From Veillonellales bacterium (GTDB lineage: Bacteria; Bacillota; Negativicutes; JAAYSF01): a stretch of 34,483 bases of DNA. The translations under genes and the position numbers were made by a program. Under the pieces are notes generated by a model, which saw only the letters and a list, made by a program, of their open reading frames with translations, searched no databases and was not told the origin of the DNA. How positions within the stretch are numbered: the first letter of the stretch is position 1; every line of letters begins with the position of its first letter. The DNA lies in assembly GCA_039680175.1 (NCBI GenBank), contig JBDKTO010000056.1:1-34483 (forward strand), in the 5' to 3' direction. This document shows positions 8,844 to 17,081 of this stretch, piece after piece.

Positions 8844-10352
8844 ATGGATATTACCAAAATTTTAAATGGTATTCGGATTGATCCAAAATCGTCAGCACCT
8901 ATGTATTTGCAAATTGCTAATAGCTTAGCAGCTAAAATCAATGAGTGTACACTGCCGGCCGGCAGCAAACTACTGCCTGAACGCGATCTTGCCAGTCTGT
9001 TGGCTGTAAGCCGGACAACGATAATTAACGCTTATCGATTATTAGAAGAAAGAGGACTAGTATCAACAAGAATCGGCAGCGGAACTTATGTAGCAGATTT
9101 AGCCAGTGCTGATCAACCAACCAGCGGTATGCCATGGGAACAGTTGTTTAAACCCCAGTATAAATCGCCGTTATCGTATTTACTTCGCTCATTAGTCGCT
9201 GCCCCGATAGCGGATGAAACTATTTCTTTTGCTGCAGGCATGCCTGATCCGACACTTTATGATCTCAGCATTATTGAAAAAGCCCTTAAAGAGAATCACT
9301 GCCTAGAAGCAGAAGATTACGGCTACATACCAATTGAAGGTTATCCGCCGCTCAGGCGTTCCTTGTCAGCCTGGCAGACTGCTCAGGGAATACACGCCTC
9401 TCCTGATAATATTCTAATCGTTTCCGGTTCACAGCAAGGACTTTATCTTATTGTGAAAGTCTTTATCGAACCGCGGGATTATGTTATAGTGGAATCGCCT
9501 ACCTATCTTGGGGCAATTCAAATGCTAGAGGCCGCTGGGGCCCGTATTTTAACCCTTCCCGAGTCTAGCAGCCTTGATCTGGAGATATTTGAAGACTATC
9601 TGATCCGTTATCGTCCTAAATTCTTTTATACAATCCCTACATATCAAAATCCTACGGGTCAAGTCATGCCGCTTCGCCATCGTCAAGAGATCATCCGTTT
9701 AGCGGCTCGCTATCACCTAACCGTTGTGGAAGATGACCCATATAGTCAGCTGTATTATGATCGTCAGCCCCCGCTTTCCCTCAAAAGTCTTGACACTTAT
9801 GGCGGAGTAATTTATTTGAGTACATTTTCTAAGATACTTTTCCCCGGTCTGAGAACCGGTTGGGTAACTGCCGCGCCCCAAGTCATTAATCGATTGGCCC
9901 AGGAAAAGCAGTACGTCGATCTCCACAGTAATAATCTTTCCCAAATAATTCTTCATAGTTGTCTAGAACAACACTATTTAGCGAATCATCTGACTGTTGT
10001 ACGAAGAGAATATAAAAAACGTCGCGACACTCTTGCGGGAGCAATTCGACAATACTGCAGCAATCATTTGGATTTCGGAGTGCCTGAAGGCGGTTTTTAT
10101 CTTTGGTGTACCGTTCATCCCCCTGCATCCCCAGCCGAACTTCTTCGGCGTTCCGCTGCTGCGGGCGTTACTTTCGTACCCGGTGAGGCATTCTATCTTA
10201 ACAATCCTAAAAGTCGTCAAATCCGGCTTTGTTTTGTAACGCATAAAAACGAGCAGTTAATTGAAGGTATTCGACGACTAGCAAAAATCTTCAAGTCAGG
10301 CGCTGCCAACGTTACACTACCTACTGCAGCAGCCGGTCGCCCTCTTATTTAG
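8844..10352 (+). CDS. MocR-type PLP-dependent transcriptional regulator
   Basis: 502 residues. Residues about 12-85 form a GntR winged helix (LPAGSKLLPERDLASLLAVSRTTIINAYRLLEERGLV). The rest is a fold-type I aminotransferase domain, with the PLP lysine at residue 330 in STFSKILFPGLRTGW and the upstream PTYQNPTGQ motif. MocR/PdxR/GabR-class proteins use a bound PLP-amino acid adduct to sense ligands and do not transaminate as their main job. The ATG at 8844 follows GGGAG. The divergent azlCD operon is the obvious target, which suggests branched-chain amino acid sensing (inference from position). It is followed by a bidirectional terminator shared with namZ. Confidence 0.92.
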   Translation: MDITKILNGIRIDPKSSAPMYLQIANSLAAKINECTLPAGSKLLPERDLASLLAVSRTTIINAYRLLEERGLVSTRIGSGTYVADLASADQPTSGMPWEQLFKPQYKSPLSYLLRSLVAAPIADETISFAAGMPDPTLYDLSIIEKALKENHCLEAEDYGYIPIEGYPPLRRSLSAWQTAQGIHASPDNILIVSGSQQGLYLIVKVFIEPRDYVIVESPTYLGAIQMLEAAGARILTLPESSSLDLEIFEDYLIRYRPKFFYTIPTYQNPTGQVMPLRHRQEIIRLAARYHLTVVEDDPYSQLYYDRQPPLSLKSLDTYGGVIYLSTFSKILFPGLRTGWVTAAPQVINRLAQEKQYVDLHSNNLSQIILHSCLEQHYLANHLTVVRREYKKRRDTLAGAIRQYCSNHLDFGVPEGGFYLWCTVHPPASPAELLRRSAAAGVTFVPGEAFYLNNPKSRQIRLCFVTHKNEQLIEGIRRLAKIFKSGAANVTLPTAAAGRPLI

Positions 10353-10426
10353 TAAATTTGTTAGCCCGGATATTCGGAAACTGACCTTGTCAACCATTAT
10401 ATTACACATATCCACTCAAAAGTAAA

Positions 10427-10450
10427 AAAAACGCTCTTGCGAGCGTTTTT
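10427..10450. terminator. Bidirectional terminator between the MocR gene and namZ
   Basis: AAAAACGCTC (10427-10436) and GAGCGTTTTT (10441-10450) form a perfect 10-base-pair stem with a 4-base loop, flanked by A and T runs. Both convergent genes can end here. Confidence 0.9.
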
Positions 10451-10457
10451 ACTTTTG

Positions 10458-11678
10458 TTACTGATACAGAAGGTAATTTGCCGATAGTTTTTTGAATTCC
10501 TTAGCCTCCTGCTCCCAGCGGCTGACTTGATCGGCTGCAGCTGCCGGATTTTCCCGCAGCTCACTTTCACCCATTGCCAAATCAAAGCCGCGGGGATTGG
10601 AATAAACAAAATGCTCCCCGCCCAATTCCTGAATAACAACCAGCAAATTCACCGCAGTCACTACCGGCTTAAAAGCAGTACGATTGATAACATGCAGCTG
10701 AACCCCGCCGCAGACTTCACCGGCATGCTCCCCGAAGCGAGGGGTGAAATAAGTGGGCCGGAAGTACACGCCAGGCAAATGCATATCGTTCATCCGTTTC
10801 GCCAATTCAAAGGGATCCAGCCAGAAGGCTCCAACCAATTCAAAAGGCCGGGTAGTTCCGACCCCCTCGGAAACATTGGTATCGCCAAACAGCCCTGTGC
10901 CGCTGAACACCAAAGCCGTATCCGGTGTGGGAATGTTAGGCGAAGTCATCACCCAGGGCAATCCCGTATCCTGCCAATACATATCCCGGTGCCAGCCTGT
11001 CATTTTTACAACCGCCAGGTCGCAGTCAATATGAAACTCTTTATTGAACAACAGCGCCAATTCGCCAATGGTCAGTCCGTGGCGCACCGGTATCGGGTAC
11101 AAGCCGATAAAGGATTCGAACCCCGGTTTTAATACGGGTCCCTCTACCTCCCTGCCGCCAACCGGATTGGGCCGGTCAAACACGACAAAGGTTTTATGCT
11201 GTTCCCGGCAGCTTTCCATAGCATACGCCATCGTATACATATACGTATAAGAACGGGCGCCAATGTCCTGAATATCAAAGCAAAGAATATCAACATCGGC
11301 CAGCATCTCCGGCGTTGGTTTCTTCGTATCACCATAAAGGCTGTAGACTTTTATCCCGGTTTGTTCATCCACACCTGAAGCCACCGTCGAGCCGGCAGCA
11401 GCAGTACCCCGAATGCCGTGTTCCGGTGAAAATAAAGCCACTAGGTTGGTCTTTTCCCGTAAAATATCCACCGTACTTTGCAGCCGGCTGTCAACACCGG
11501 TTTGATTAGTAATCAGTCCGACCCGCTTCCCCTGAAACAGGCAGAGATACGAATCAATATTATCAATACCCAGCTTTACCGGTTCCATTTTTGCCGAAGC
11601 GTGTACCGGCAAAGCTCCGCCTGCCAGCCACAAAACAATTGTAAGCAACAGAATGCACCGATTCACAATTTTAAACAT
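10458..11678 (-). CDS. namZ: DUF1343 exo-beta-N-acetylmuramidase (NamZ-like), secreted
   Basis: 406 residues with an N-terminal signal peptide: a basic start, the hydrophobic ILLLTIVLWLAGGALP, and probable cleavage near VHASA. The mature part shows DUF1343 blocks: GKRVGLITNQTGVDS, FSPEHGIRG, CFDIQDIGARSYTYMYTM, DRPNPVGG and WVMTSPNIPTPDTA. A characterised family member, Bacillus subtilis NamZ, releases N-acetylmuramic acid from peptidoglycan fragments outside the membrane. It is the last gene of the apparent lysA-PHP-namZ operon, 37 bases after its neighbour. The ribosome site (CAGGCAGG) is only moderate. Function is by family, with substrate specificity untested here. Confidence 0.85.
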   Translation of the reverse strand: MFKIVNRCILLLTIVLWLAGGALPVHASAKMEPVKLGIDNIDSYLCLFQGKRVGLITNQTGVDSRLQSTVDILREKTNLVALFSPEHGIRGTAAAGSTVASGVDEQTGIKVYSLYGDTKKPTPEMLADVDILCFDIQDIGARSYTYMYTMAYAMESCREQHKTFVVFDRPNPVGGREVEGPVLKPGFESFIGLYPIPVRHGLTIGELALLFNKEFHIDCDLAVVKMTGWHRDMYWQDTGLPWVMTSPNIPTPDTALVFSGTGLFGDTNVSEGVGTTRPFELVGAFWLDPFELAKRMNDMHLPGVYFRPTYFTPRFGEHAGEVCGGVQLHVINRTAFKPVVTAVNLLVVIQELGGEHFVYSNPRGFDLAMGESELRENPAAAADQVSRWEQEAKEFKKLSANYLLYQ

Positions 11679-11715
11679 ATCCTGCCTGCTTTCCCCCCAT
11701 TATTGCCAACAGCCG

Positions 11716-12483
11716 TCATAGATACTCCGGTTTGCGATCTTTGAACCGAACCGCTTTCAGTCCGCACTCACCGGCAAGCTGTAATGCAAGCTTCATCCCC
11801 TTGCCAATATCCTTAGGCTTATGCGCATCCGATCCGACAGTCACCAGCCGGCCGCCCAGATCATGAAACCGCCGGTATACGGGCAGGATATTTTCAATCC
11901 GCTCCCGGCTGTCCAAGCGGCGGGTGTTGATTTCCAGCGCCTTGCCCTGTCCCGCCAGGATACCCAATATCCGGTCAATAGAATCTTTAAATTGATCATA
12001 GTAGATCTCCGGATCATCATACCTGCCGTAGCGGGCAATATAATCAATATGTCCCAGACAATCGATAAATTCATATGTCTCTAAGCAATCGATCATCGCG
12101 TTAAAATACTGACCGTACACTTCTTCCTTGCTGCGGGAACGATAAAAACTCTCGCAATAGATATCGACATTGTCAATCACATGAATGGAGCCGATTACAT
12201 AATCAAAAGCATGTCCTGCCGCAATCTGCCGGTTATCCTCCCGGCAATCCGTCCGCATGCCGATTTCGATTCCCAGCAGCAATTCGTCACTGCGATATTT
12301 TTCGTATTCCCGGAAATACCCCTCTATATCAAGCAAAAAAGCCTGGGGCTCCGGATACGCTAAGTCCATATGCTCCGTAACGGTAATTCCCAGATTCAAT
12401 TCCCGGGCCTTAGCCACAGCCTCTTCCAGCCGCATTTGGGAGTCAGTTGAAAACTTAGTGTGCATATGAGTGTCGAACAACAT
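11716..12483 (-). CDS. PHP-domain phosphatase (histidinol-phosphatase family)
   Basis: 255 residues forming one PHP metallo-phosphoesterase domain. The metal ligands are visible in order: DTHMHTKFSTD at the N-terminus, TEHMD (about 37), GIEIG, GSIHV, CLGHIDYIARYG and GSDAHKP near the C-terminus. This layout is that of HisK/HisJ-type L-histidinol-phosphate phosphatases, step eight of histidine synthesis. The neighbours are lysine and cell-wall genes and not his genes, so another phosphate ester is possible. ATG at 12483 with AAAGGAAG upstream. It sits 48 bases after lysA and appears to share its lysine-riboswitch transcript. Confidence 0.83.
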   Translation of the reverse strand: MLFDTHMHTKFSTDSQMRLEEAVAKARELNLGITVTEHMDLAYPEPQAFLLDIEGYFREYEKYRSDELLLGIEIGMRTDCREDNRQIAAGHAFDYVIGSIHVIDNVDIYCESFYRSRSKEEVYGQYFNAMIDCLETYEFIDCLGHIDYIARYGRYDDPEIYYDQFKDSIDRILGILAGQGKALEINTRRLDSRERIENILPVYRRFHDLGGRLVTVGSDAHKPKDIGKGMKLALQLAGECGLKAVRFKDRKPEYL

Positions 12484-12531
12484 AAAAAGCTTCCTTTCGC
12501 CGATCAGTCCGGCTGTGAACCGCTGCCGCTA

Positions 12532-13821
12532 TTATTGTCCTGTTGTCGAAGCAGCCGCCAAATTCAATTTAAAACTGTCAAAATCCAAAGTGGCAAAATA
12601 GTCATCCAGCGTTTCCGCCCGGCGGATCTTTTGTACGCTGCCGTCCGGCCGCAGCAGCAGCTCCGCCGAACGCAATTTCCCGTTATAGTTGAATCCCATG
12701 GCATGGCCGTGAGCACCGGCGTCATGGATGACCAGGATATCGCCGATATCAATAGCAGGAAGCTTGCGGTCAATAGCAAACTTATCATTATTTTCGCACA
12801 ATGAGCCGGTTACATCATAAGTATGATCAAGCGGCTGATTTTCTTTACCAACTACCGTAATATGGTGGTACGCGCCATAAAGCGCCGGCCGCATTAAATG
12901 AGCCATGCATGCATCCAGCCCGACATAGTTTTTATAGGTTTCCTTCTTATGCAGTACTGTGGCGACCAAATAACCGAAAGGTCCGGTAATCATCCGGCCG
13001 CATTCCATGACGATCTGTAAGGGATGCAGTCCGTTGGCAACGATCTTTTCGTTATATAAATGATGAATTGCCTGTCCCAATGCGGCCAAATCCACCGGTT
13101 CCTGTTCCGGCTTGTAAGGAATGCCGATGCCGCCGCCGAAATTGACAAATTCCAAAGAAATTCCCAGTCTTTGCTTCAGTTCAACCGCCAAATCAAACAT
13201 CATATTGGCAGTTTCGATCAAGCCTTCCGGATTAAGTTCATTGGAAATCACCATCGTGTGCAGGCCAAAGCGCTTAACCCCTTTGTCTTTCATGATTTGA
13301 TAAGCAGCAAAAATCTGCTCCCGGGTTAAACCGTACTTAGCTTCTTCCGGATAGCCGATGATCGTATTGCCGCTTTTCCGCAGCGGACCGGGATTGTAAC
13401 GGAAGCAGATGAGCGCCGGGATGCCGGCATGTTTTTCCAGATAATCAATATGGCTGATATCATCCAGGTTGATAATCGCTCCTAATTCTCTGGCCTTTTG
13501 GAATTCAACAGCCGGAGTGTCATTAGAAGTAAGCATAATGTTTTCACCCCGAATGCCGCTTCGTTCACACAAAATTAATTCTGCCAGTGAACTGCAGTCG
13601 CCGCCGGCTCCTTCTTCCCGTAAAATCCGGAGGAGATAAGGATTGGGAGCCGCCTTTACCGCATAATACTCTTTGAAGTCCGGTGCCCAGGAAAAAGCGG
13701 CAATTAAATTTCGTATGTTTTTGCGGATTGCTTTCTCATCATAAATATGAAAAGGTGTTGGATACTGCTGAATAATTTCCGCCAGCTTCGCTTGTGTAAA
13801 AGGCAATGTTTTGTCCGCCAT
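12532..13821 (-). CDS. lysA: Diaminopimelate decarboxylase
   Basis: 429 residues, a fold-type III PLP decarboxylase. The PLP lysine is Lys56 in YYAVKAAPN. CSSLAEL, FGGGIGIPY (the phosphate-binding glycine loop) and SLCENNDKFA (the C-terminal active-site cysteine region) follow in the expected order. LysA converts meso-diaminopimelate to lysine in the cytosol. Related enzymes use ornithine or carboxynorspermidine, but the lysine riboswitch directly upstream favours LysA. The ATG at 13821 follows GGGAGG; the longer frame to 13881 would start inside the riboswitch terminator and was rejected. It is the first gene of an apparent operon with the PHP phosphatase and namZ. Confidence 0.9.
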   Translation of the reverse strand: MADKTLPFTQAKLAEIIQQYPTPFHIYDEKAIRKNIRNLIAAFSWAPDFKEYYAVKAAPNPYLLRILREEGAGGDCSSLAELILCERSGIRGENIMLTSNDTPAVEFQKARELGAIINLDDISHIDYLEKHAGIPALICFRYNPGPLRKSGNTIIGYPEEAKYGLTREQIFAAYQIMKDKGVKRFGLHTMVISNELNPEGLIETANMMFDLAVELKQRLGISLEFVNFGGGIGIPYKPEQEPVDLAALGQAIHHLYNEKIVANGLHPLQIVMECGRMITGPFGYLVATVLHKKETYKNYVGLDACMAHLMRPALYGAYHHITVVGKENQPLDHTYDVTGSLCENNDKFAIDRKLPAIDIGDILVIHDAGAHGHAMGFNYNGKLRSAELLLRPDGSVQKIRRAETLDDYFATLDFDSFKLNLAAASTTGQ

Positions 13822-13880
13822 GCTTGTAACCTCCCAAATTATAATATTTGCACTCCGCCAATGTCCGCCGTGCGCAAACA

Positions 13881-13917
13881 AGAAAGCAGTTCACGAGTTA
13901 CCCTCCCGCGAACCGCT
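13881..13917 (-). terminator. Riboswitch-controlled terminator in the lysA leader
   Basis: On the minus strand a 13-pair stem (AGCGGTTCGCGGG with CTCGTGAACTGCT, including G-U pairs) is followed by TTCTTGTTTG. It lies 25 bases after the lysine aptamer and ahead of the lysA ribosome site. This fits premature termination when lysine is bound. Confidence 0.78.
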
Positions 13918-13941
13918 AAAATTTTTTACTTAGCCGTGCAC

Positions 13942-14111
13942 GATAGCGCTCCACCCAAACGGAGTTTCGGATGACAGTTTTGTATTTGTTAAACACAAAA
14001 CCAGCCAATGTTTTTCGCCAAAAAAACATTCACTTCGGCAGTTATTCCTTTCCGTGTCCCTCATCGCCGGCATTCTCCGAACACGTACTCTTAATAAACC
14101 GCACCTCTATC
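13942..14111 (-). promoter_or_regulatory. Lysine riboswitch (L box) aptamer
   Basis: Read on the minus strand, the conserved L-box pieces appear in order: GATAGAGGTGCG at the 5' side, TTAAGAGTA, GAGGGACACGGAAAGG, CTGCCGAAGTGAATG, GCTGG, GTCATCCGAAACTC and finally GGTGGAGCGCTATC. GATAG and CTATC close helix P1. It senses lysine and controls lysA and probably the two genes after it. Recognition is from known consensus segments; covariance scoring was not possible here. Confidence 0.93.
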
Positions 14112-14192
14112 TTCTACGCTATAAAGTTGTATTTGATAAAAGTATAAAATAACGGCGGCAGGGTGTCAACTCATCTTTGCTGTATTTCTCCG

Positions 14193-15281
14193 TCAGCCCT
14201 TCTTTTGAGCGAATATTTCCAGCTGCTCATTTCCGGTCAGCAGCCAGCGGGCAGCTTTGCGGTGCGGCCCGGCAAACGACAGCTGCGGCCAATCCTTCCT
14301 GGTAAACCATCCGGCCGGCACCGTATCCGGCAGAGGGCTTTCCTGTTCCAGCCGGCAGCGATAAAAGGACATCTCCCATTGCCGGTGGCTGAAGGTATGG
14401 CTCAGTTGAAACAACAACTTGCCTACAGTAATCTTCTGATTCAAATTGGTATCAATGGTAATTGGGAGTTTTTGCGCTCCGTCTTCCGCCCGGCTGACTT
14501 CTACGGCTGGAAATTCCCACATTCCGGCCAATAATCCCTTGTCCGGCCGCCGCCGCAGCAAAAACCGGTCCCCACAGCAGATAACGCCGGCGACAATAAA
14601 AACAATCCGGGGCGGCGCTTTTTTCTTTTTTACCGGCAATCGCTGCTGCAAATTTTGAAGCTGAGCAACACACATTTCCGCTAACGGGCAGTCCTGGCAG
14701 CGGGGAACCCGCGGAATACAAACCGCTGCCCCCAGATCCATCAGCGCCTGATTAAAATTTCCCGGACAGTCAGCCGGCATTTCCCGTTCTACCAGCTGCC
14801 GAATAAGCCGCTTCCCCGCCGGCAAGGTTACGTCTTCCCAAATGCCGTACACCCGGCTGAACACCCGCAGCACATTACCGTCAATCGCCGGCTCCGCCTG
14901 ACCGTAAGCAATACTTAATACCGCACCGGCGGTATACTCTCCAATCCCGGAAAGTCCCATTATTTCCGACCGGTTGGCAGGTACCTGTCCACCATAAGCC
15001 GCCTGAACCTCGCGGACTCCTTGCAGAAGGTTCCGCGCCCTGGAATAATAACCCAGCCCCTGCCAGAAGCGAATGACTTCCTCTTCCTCCGCCCGGGCCA
15101 GTTCCGGCAACGTAGGAAACCGCTTCATCCACCGTTCATAATAAGGCTTAACCATTTCGACCCGGGTTTGCTGCAGCATAATCTCCGATACCCAGATTTT
15201 ATAAGGATCCGTTTCACCGCGCCAGGGCAGTTTCCGGCCGCATTTTCTATACCATTTCAATAATTTTTCCGCTAACAGCAT
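14193..15281 (-). CDS. mutY: A/G-specific adenine glycosylase
   Basis: 362 residues. It removes adenine mispaired with 8-oxoguanine. The catalytic domain starts with LPWRGETDPYKIWVSEIMLQ, has the helix-hairpin-helix MGLSGIGEYTAGAVLSIAYG, and the catalytic aspartate in AIDGNVLRVFSR. The iron-sulfur loop is CIPRVPRCQDCPLAEMC, matching the Cys-x6-Cys-x2-Cys-x5-Cys pattern of MutY. The last 130 residues form the NUDIX-like domain that recognises 8-oxoG. The ATG at 15281 follows AAGGAG. It is a single gene between the lysA leader and the divergent hypothetical gene at 15466. Confidence 0.95.
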   Translation of the reverse strand: MLLAEKLLKWYRKCGRKLPWRGETDPYKIWVSEIMLQQTRVEMVKPYYERWMKRFPTLPELARAEEEEVIRFWQGLGYYSRARNLLQGVREVQAAYGGQVPANRSEIMGLSGIGEYTAGAVLSIAYGQAEPAIDGNVLRVFSRVYGIWEDVTLPAGKRLIRQLVEREMPADCPGNFNQALMDLGAAVCIPRVPRCQDCPLAEMCVAQLQNLQQRLPVKKKKAPPRIVFIVAGVICCGDRFLLRRRPDKGLLAGMWEFPAVEVSRAEDGAQKLPITIDTNLNQKITVGKLLFQLSHTFSHRQWEMSFYRCRLEQESPLPDTVPAGWFTRKDWPQLSFAGPHRKAARWLLTGNEQLEIFAQKKG

Positions 15282-15396
15282 CTTTTTTTCTCCTTACCCG
15301 AACCGACAAAAATCCGGTACTGCATACTTTCGACACAACAGATAAAAATCCTTATGGGAAAAAGAGGAACCTTCCTGCTGCTGTCGGCAAATCATT

Positions 15397-15430
15397 GGCA
15401 GGAGTTTAATCAATCCGGGCAGAATAATAA
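15397..15430 (+). promoter_or_regulatory. Promoter-like motif before the hypothetical gene at 15466
   Basis: GGCAGGA, then 18 bases, then GAATAATAA, ending 35 bases before the start codon. The same block spacing (GGCAGGA-N18-AATATAATA) occurs at 8767-8800 in the azlC/MocR gap. Identity as a promoter is a guess. Confidence 0.3.
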
Positions 15431-15465
15431 GTACATGAAAGTGATAACGGATTGAGGAGCGTACG

Positions 15466-16299
15466 ATGAAAAATCAAGCACAGCTAGTATCAACCAGCGA
15501 AATATTGGAACAATTCTATAATTACGTCTTTGGGGAAGTTCCCTCCTACCATTTTACCGTACCCAAAAGTCCCGCTTTTATCCCGGCAGTCATCCCCGGT
15601 AAAGAAAGTCGCTGCCTGCATTGCGGCAAAATCATTGCCACAGCCTATGAAAATCGCGGCGAACTGTATCTCGACAAAACCCGGCTGATTCAGCAGCAGC
15701 AATTGTACAGCAAATACGGGTTGCCGTTTCCCGACATTGCCCAAGGCATCCCCCTTGTCTATCAACAGGAAGGCTACTGTACCGAATGCTTCCCGGTTAT
15801 TCAGAAAAAATCTCGGGAAGCAGCTCAGTCTGTCTACAATCTCTGCAGTCAAATCATTCGGCGGGATACCCGGCTCACTCCCGCTTTGACCGCTTTGGCT
15901 AAGCAGAAACTGCCGTCCGCCGTCATCACAAAGGAAAAAATGCGTTCCCTTCTCAGCGCCGATAAATCAATACAAACCATGCTGCAGCAGTATCGGCAGC
16001 AACGCCAAAGTCTTACCGCCTCAGTCACCAACCTGCTGGACAAAATCGGCAGTCCCCAACTGGAAGCCTATGTAGGCAAGCCGCTGAATATCCTGGAGTC
16101 TATGTCGGGATCTATTTACAACGAATATACGGCGGCTATTCCCGCTAAGGATACCCCGAATGAATATTTCTTCGTAAAAGCAACGATAAAAAAATCCAGT
16201 GTGGAAGATTTCTTAGAGCTGCCCCGAATCGACAGCGTGGAAAAGTATCTCGCGGAACCGGGAGTGGAAGAAGCTTTGCTTATAGCTTATAGCTCATAG
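15466..16299 (+). CDS. Hypothetical protein with two CxxC pairs (zinc-ribbon-like)
   Basis: 277 residues, not a family I recognise. The ATG follows GAGGAG. Cys50-x2-Cys53 (CLHCGK) and Cys105-x2-Cys108 (CTECF) are about 51 residues apart and look like a zinc-binding site, with tyrosine- and glutamine-rich sequence between. The middle (about 115-195) is Gln/Lys-rich and probably helical. The C-terminal third is mixed alpha/beta with no motif. There is no signal peptide or membrane helix. It is a lone plus-strand gene between mutY and sfsA, followed by a terminator. Its last codons and stop lie inside a 7-base tandem repeat, so the C-terminal LIAYSS probably comes from repeat expansion. Confidence 0.72.
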   Translation: MKNQAQLVSTSEILEQFYNYVFGEVPSYHFTVPKSPAFIPAVIPGKESRCLHCGKIIATAYENRGELYLDKTRLIQQQQLYSKYGLPFPDIAQGIPLVYQQEGYCTECFPVIQKKSREAAQSVYNLCSQIIRRDTRLTPALTALAKQKLPSAVITKEKMRSLLSADKSIQTMLQQYRQQRQSLTASVTNLLDKIGSPQLEAYVGKPLNILESMSGSIYNEYTAAIPAKDTPNEYFFVKATIKKSSVEDFLELPRIDSVEKYLAEPGVEEALLIAYSS

Positions 16300-16306
16300 C
16301 TCATAG
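16279..16306 (+). repeat. 7-base tandem repeat across the end of the hypothetical gene
   Basis: Four head-to-tail copies: CTTATAG twice, then CTCATAG twice, with a partial CTC after. The in-frame stop TAG (16297-16299) is supplied by the third unit. A similar GGCTCAT-type tract is at 26440. Confidence 0.85.
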
Positions 16307-16330
16307 CTCTTATACATCTTTTATAAAGAA

Positions 16331-16372
16331 GTCCGCTGAGACTCATTCCCCCAGCGGGCTCCTTTTCTTTTT
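16331..16372. terminator. Terminator between the hypothetical gene and sfsA
   Basis: GTCCGCTG (16331-16338) pairs with CAGCGGGC (16352-16359, one G-U), followed on the plus strand by CCTTTTCTTTTT. It lies between convergent genes and may serve both. Confidence 0.75.
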
Positions 16373-16379
16373 ACGTTGC

Positions 16380-17066
16380 TCATAACACAAAAGAAACTGG
16401 ATTGCCCAAAAAAATCTCATCTTCCCGCACTACCGAGTCATAAACCAGAATCCTGACGCCCTTCTCGGCGGCAATTGATAACGCCTCGGCAAAATCTGCG
16501 TCCATTTTCCGGTTTGGCGTAAAGTGGCTGACCTGATTCATCTGCACTAAAAAAAAGATGCAGCCTGCGTATCCCTGACCGACGGCATGAACCATCTCGT
16601 AGATATGTTTAGTGCCCCGGACGGTAGGGGCATCCGGGAACAATACTGTCCCGTCCTGCTCCAGCGTAACCCCTTTTACTTCAATAAATCCTTTTTGACC
16701 GACTGACTCAAAATAAATATCAAACCGGGAATTTCCATAAGTCACTTCCCGCCGAATCCGATCTACTTGTCCCACTTCGGCAATCTTTCCCTGCTGCAGC
16801 GCTTCCGCCACAACCTGGTTGGGCACCTGAGAGTCCATGTTAATCAGTTTTTTCCCTTTATATACGGCAATTAAAGAATAGGCCGTTCTGCGGTTTGGAT
16901 TCACCGCTTTCGCCAAAATAACAGTGACACCGGGCAGCAGCAGTTCTTTGCAGCGCCCGGTGTTTTTCACATGAACAACCTCTTCCCTGCCATCCACCCA
17001 TACCCGGGCGATAAACCGGTTGTCCCGTTTGATAAATTTGCCGCTGATTACCTGTTCATATTTCAT
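16380..17066 (-). CDS. sfsA: SfsA family protein (sugar fermentation stimulation homologue)
   Basis: 228 residues, the normal SfsA length. The N-terminal OB-like part has KRDNRFIARVWVDGREEVVHVKNTGR. The C-terminal nuclease-like core has SRFDIYFE, IEVKGVTLEQDG, FPDAPTVRGTKH and FLVQMNQVSHFTPN. The conserved D and E-x-K residues resemble restriction-endonuclease-like nucleases, and Escherichia coli SfsA binds DNA; the true role is unsettled. The start at 17066 has AAGGA some 13 bases upstream, slightly long spacing. It lies 15 bases after the pyruvate-kinase-like gene and probably shares its transcript. Confidence 0.93.
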   Translation of the reverse strand: MKYEQVISGKFIKRDNRFIARVWVDGREEVVHVKNTGRCKELLLPGVTVILAKAVNPNRRTAYSLIAVYKGKKLINMDSQVPNQVVAEALQQGKIAEVGQVDRIRREVTYGNSRFDIYFESVGQKGFIEVKGVTLEQDGTVLFPDAPTVRGTKHIYEMVHAVGQGYAGCIFFLVQMNQVSHFTPNRKMDADFAEALSIAAEKGVRILVYDSVVREDEIFLGNPVSFVL

Positions 17067-17081
17067 CTGTGTTTGTTTTCC

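Noticed and set aside
10527-11132. 201-codon plus-strand reading frame
   Set aside because: Fully antisense to namZ, no ribosome site, no recognisable protein pattern.
11716-12483. Assignment as hisJ/hisK
   Set aside because: The PHP motifs fit, but no histidine genes are nearby and a lysine riboswitch precedes the operon, so no symbol was given.
13822-13881. Upstream start for lysA
   Set aside because: It begins inside the riboswitch terminator, while the ATG at 13821 has GGGAGG.
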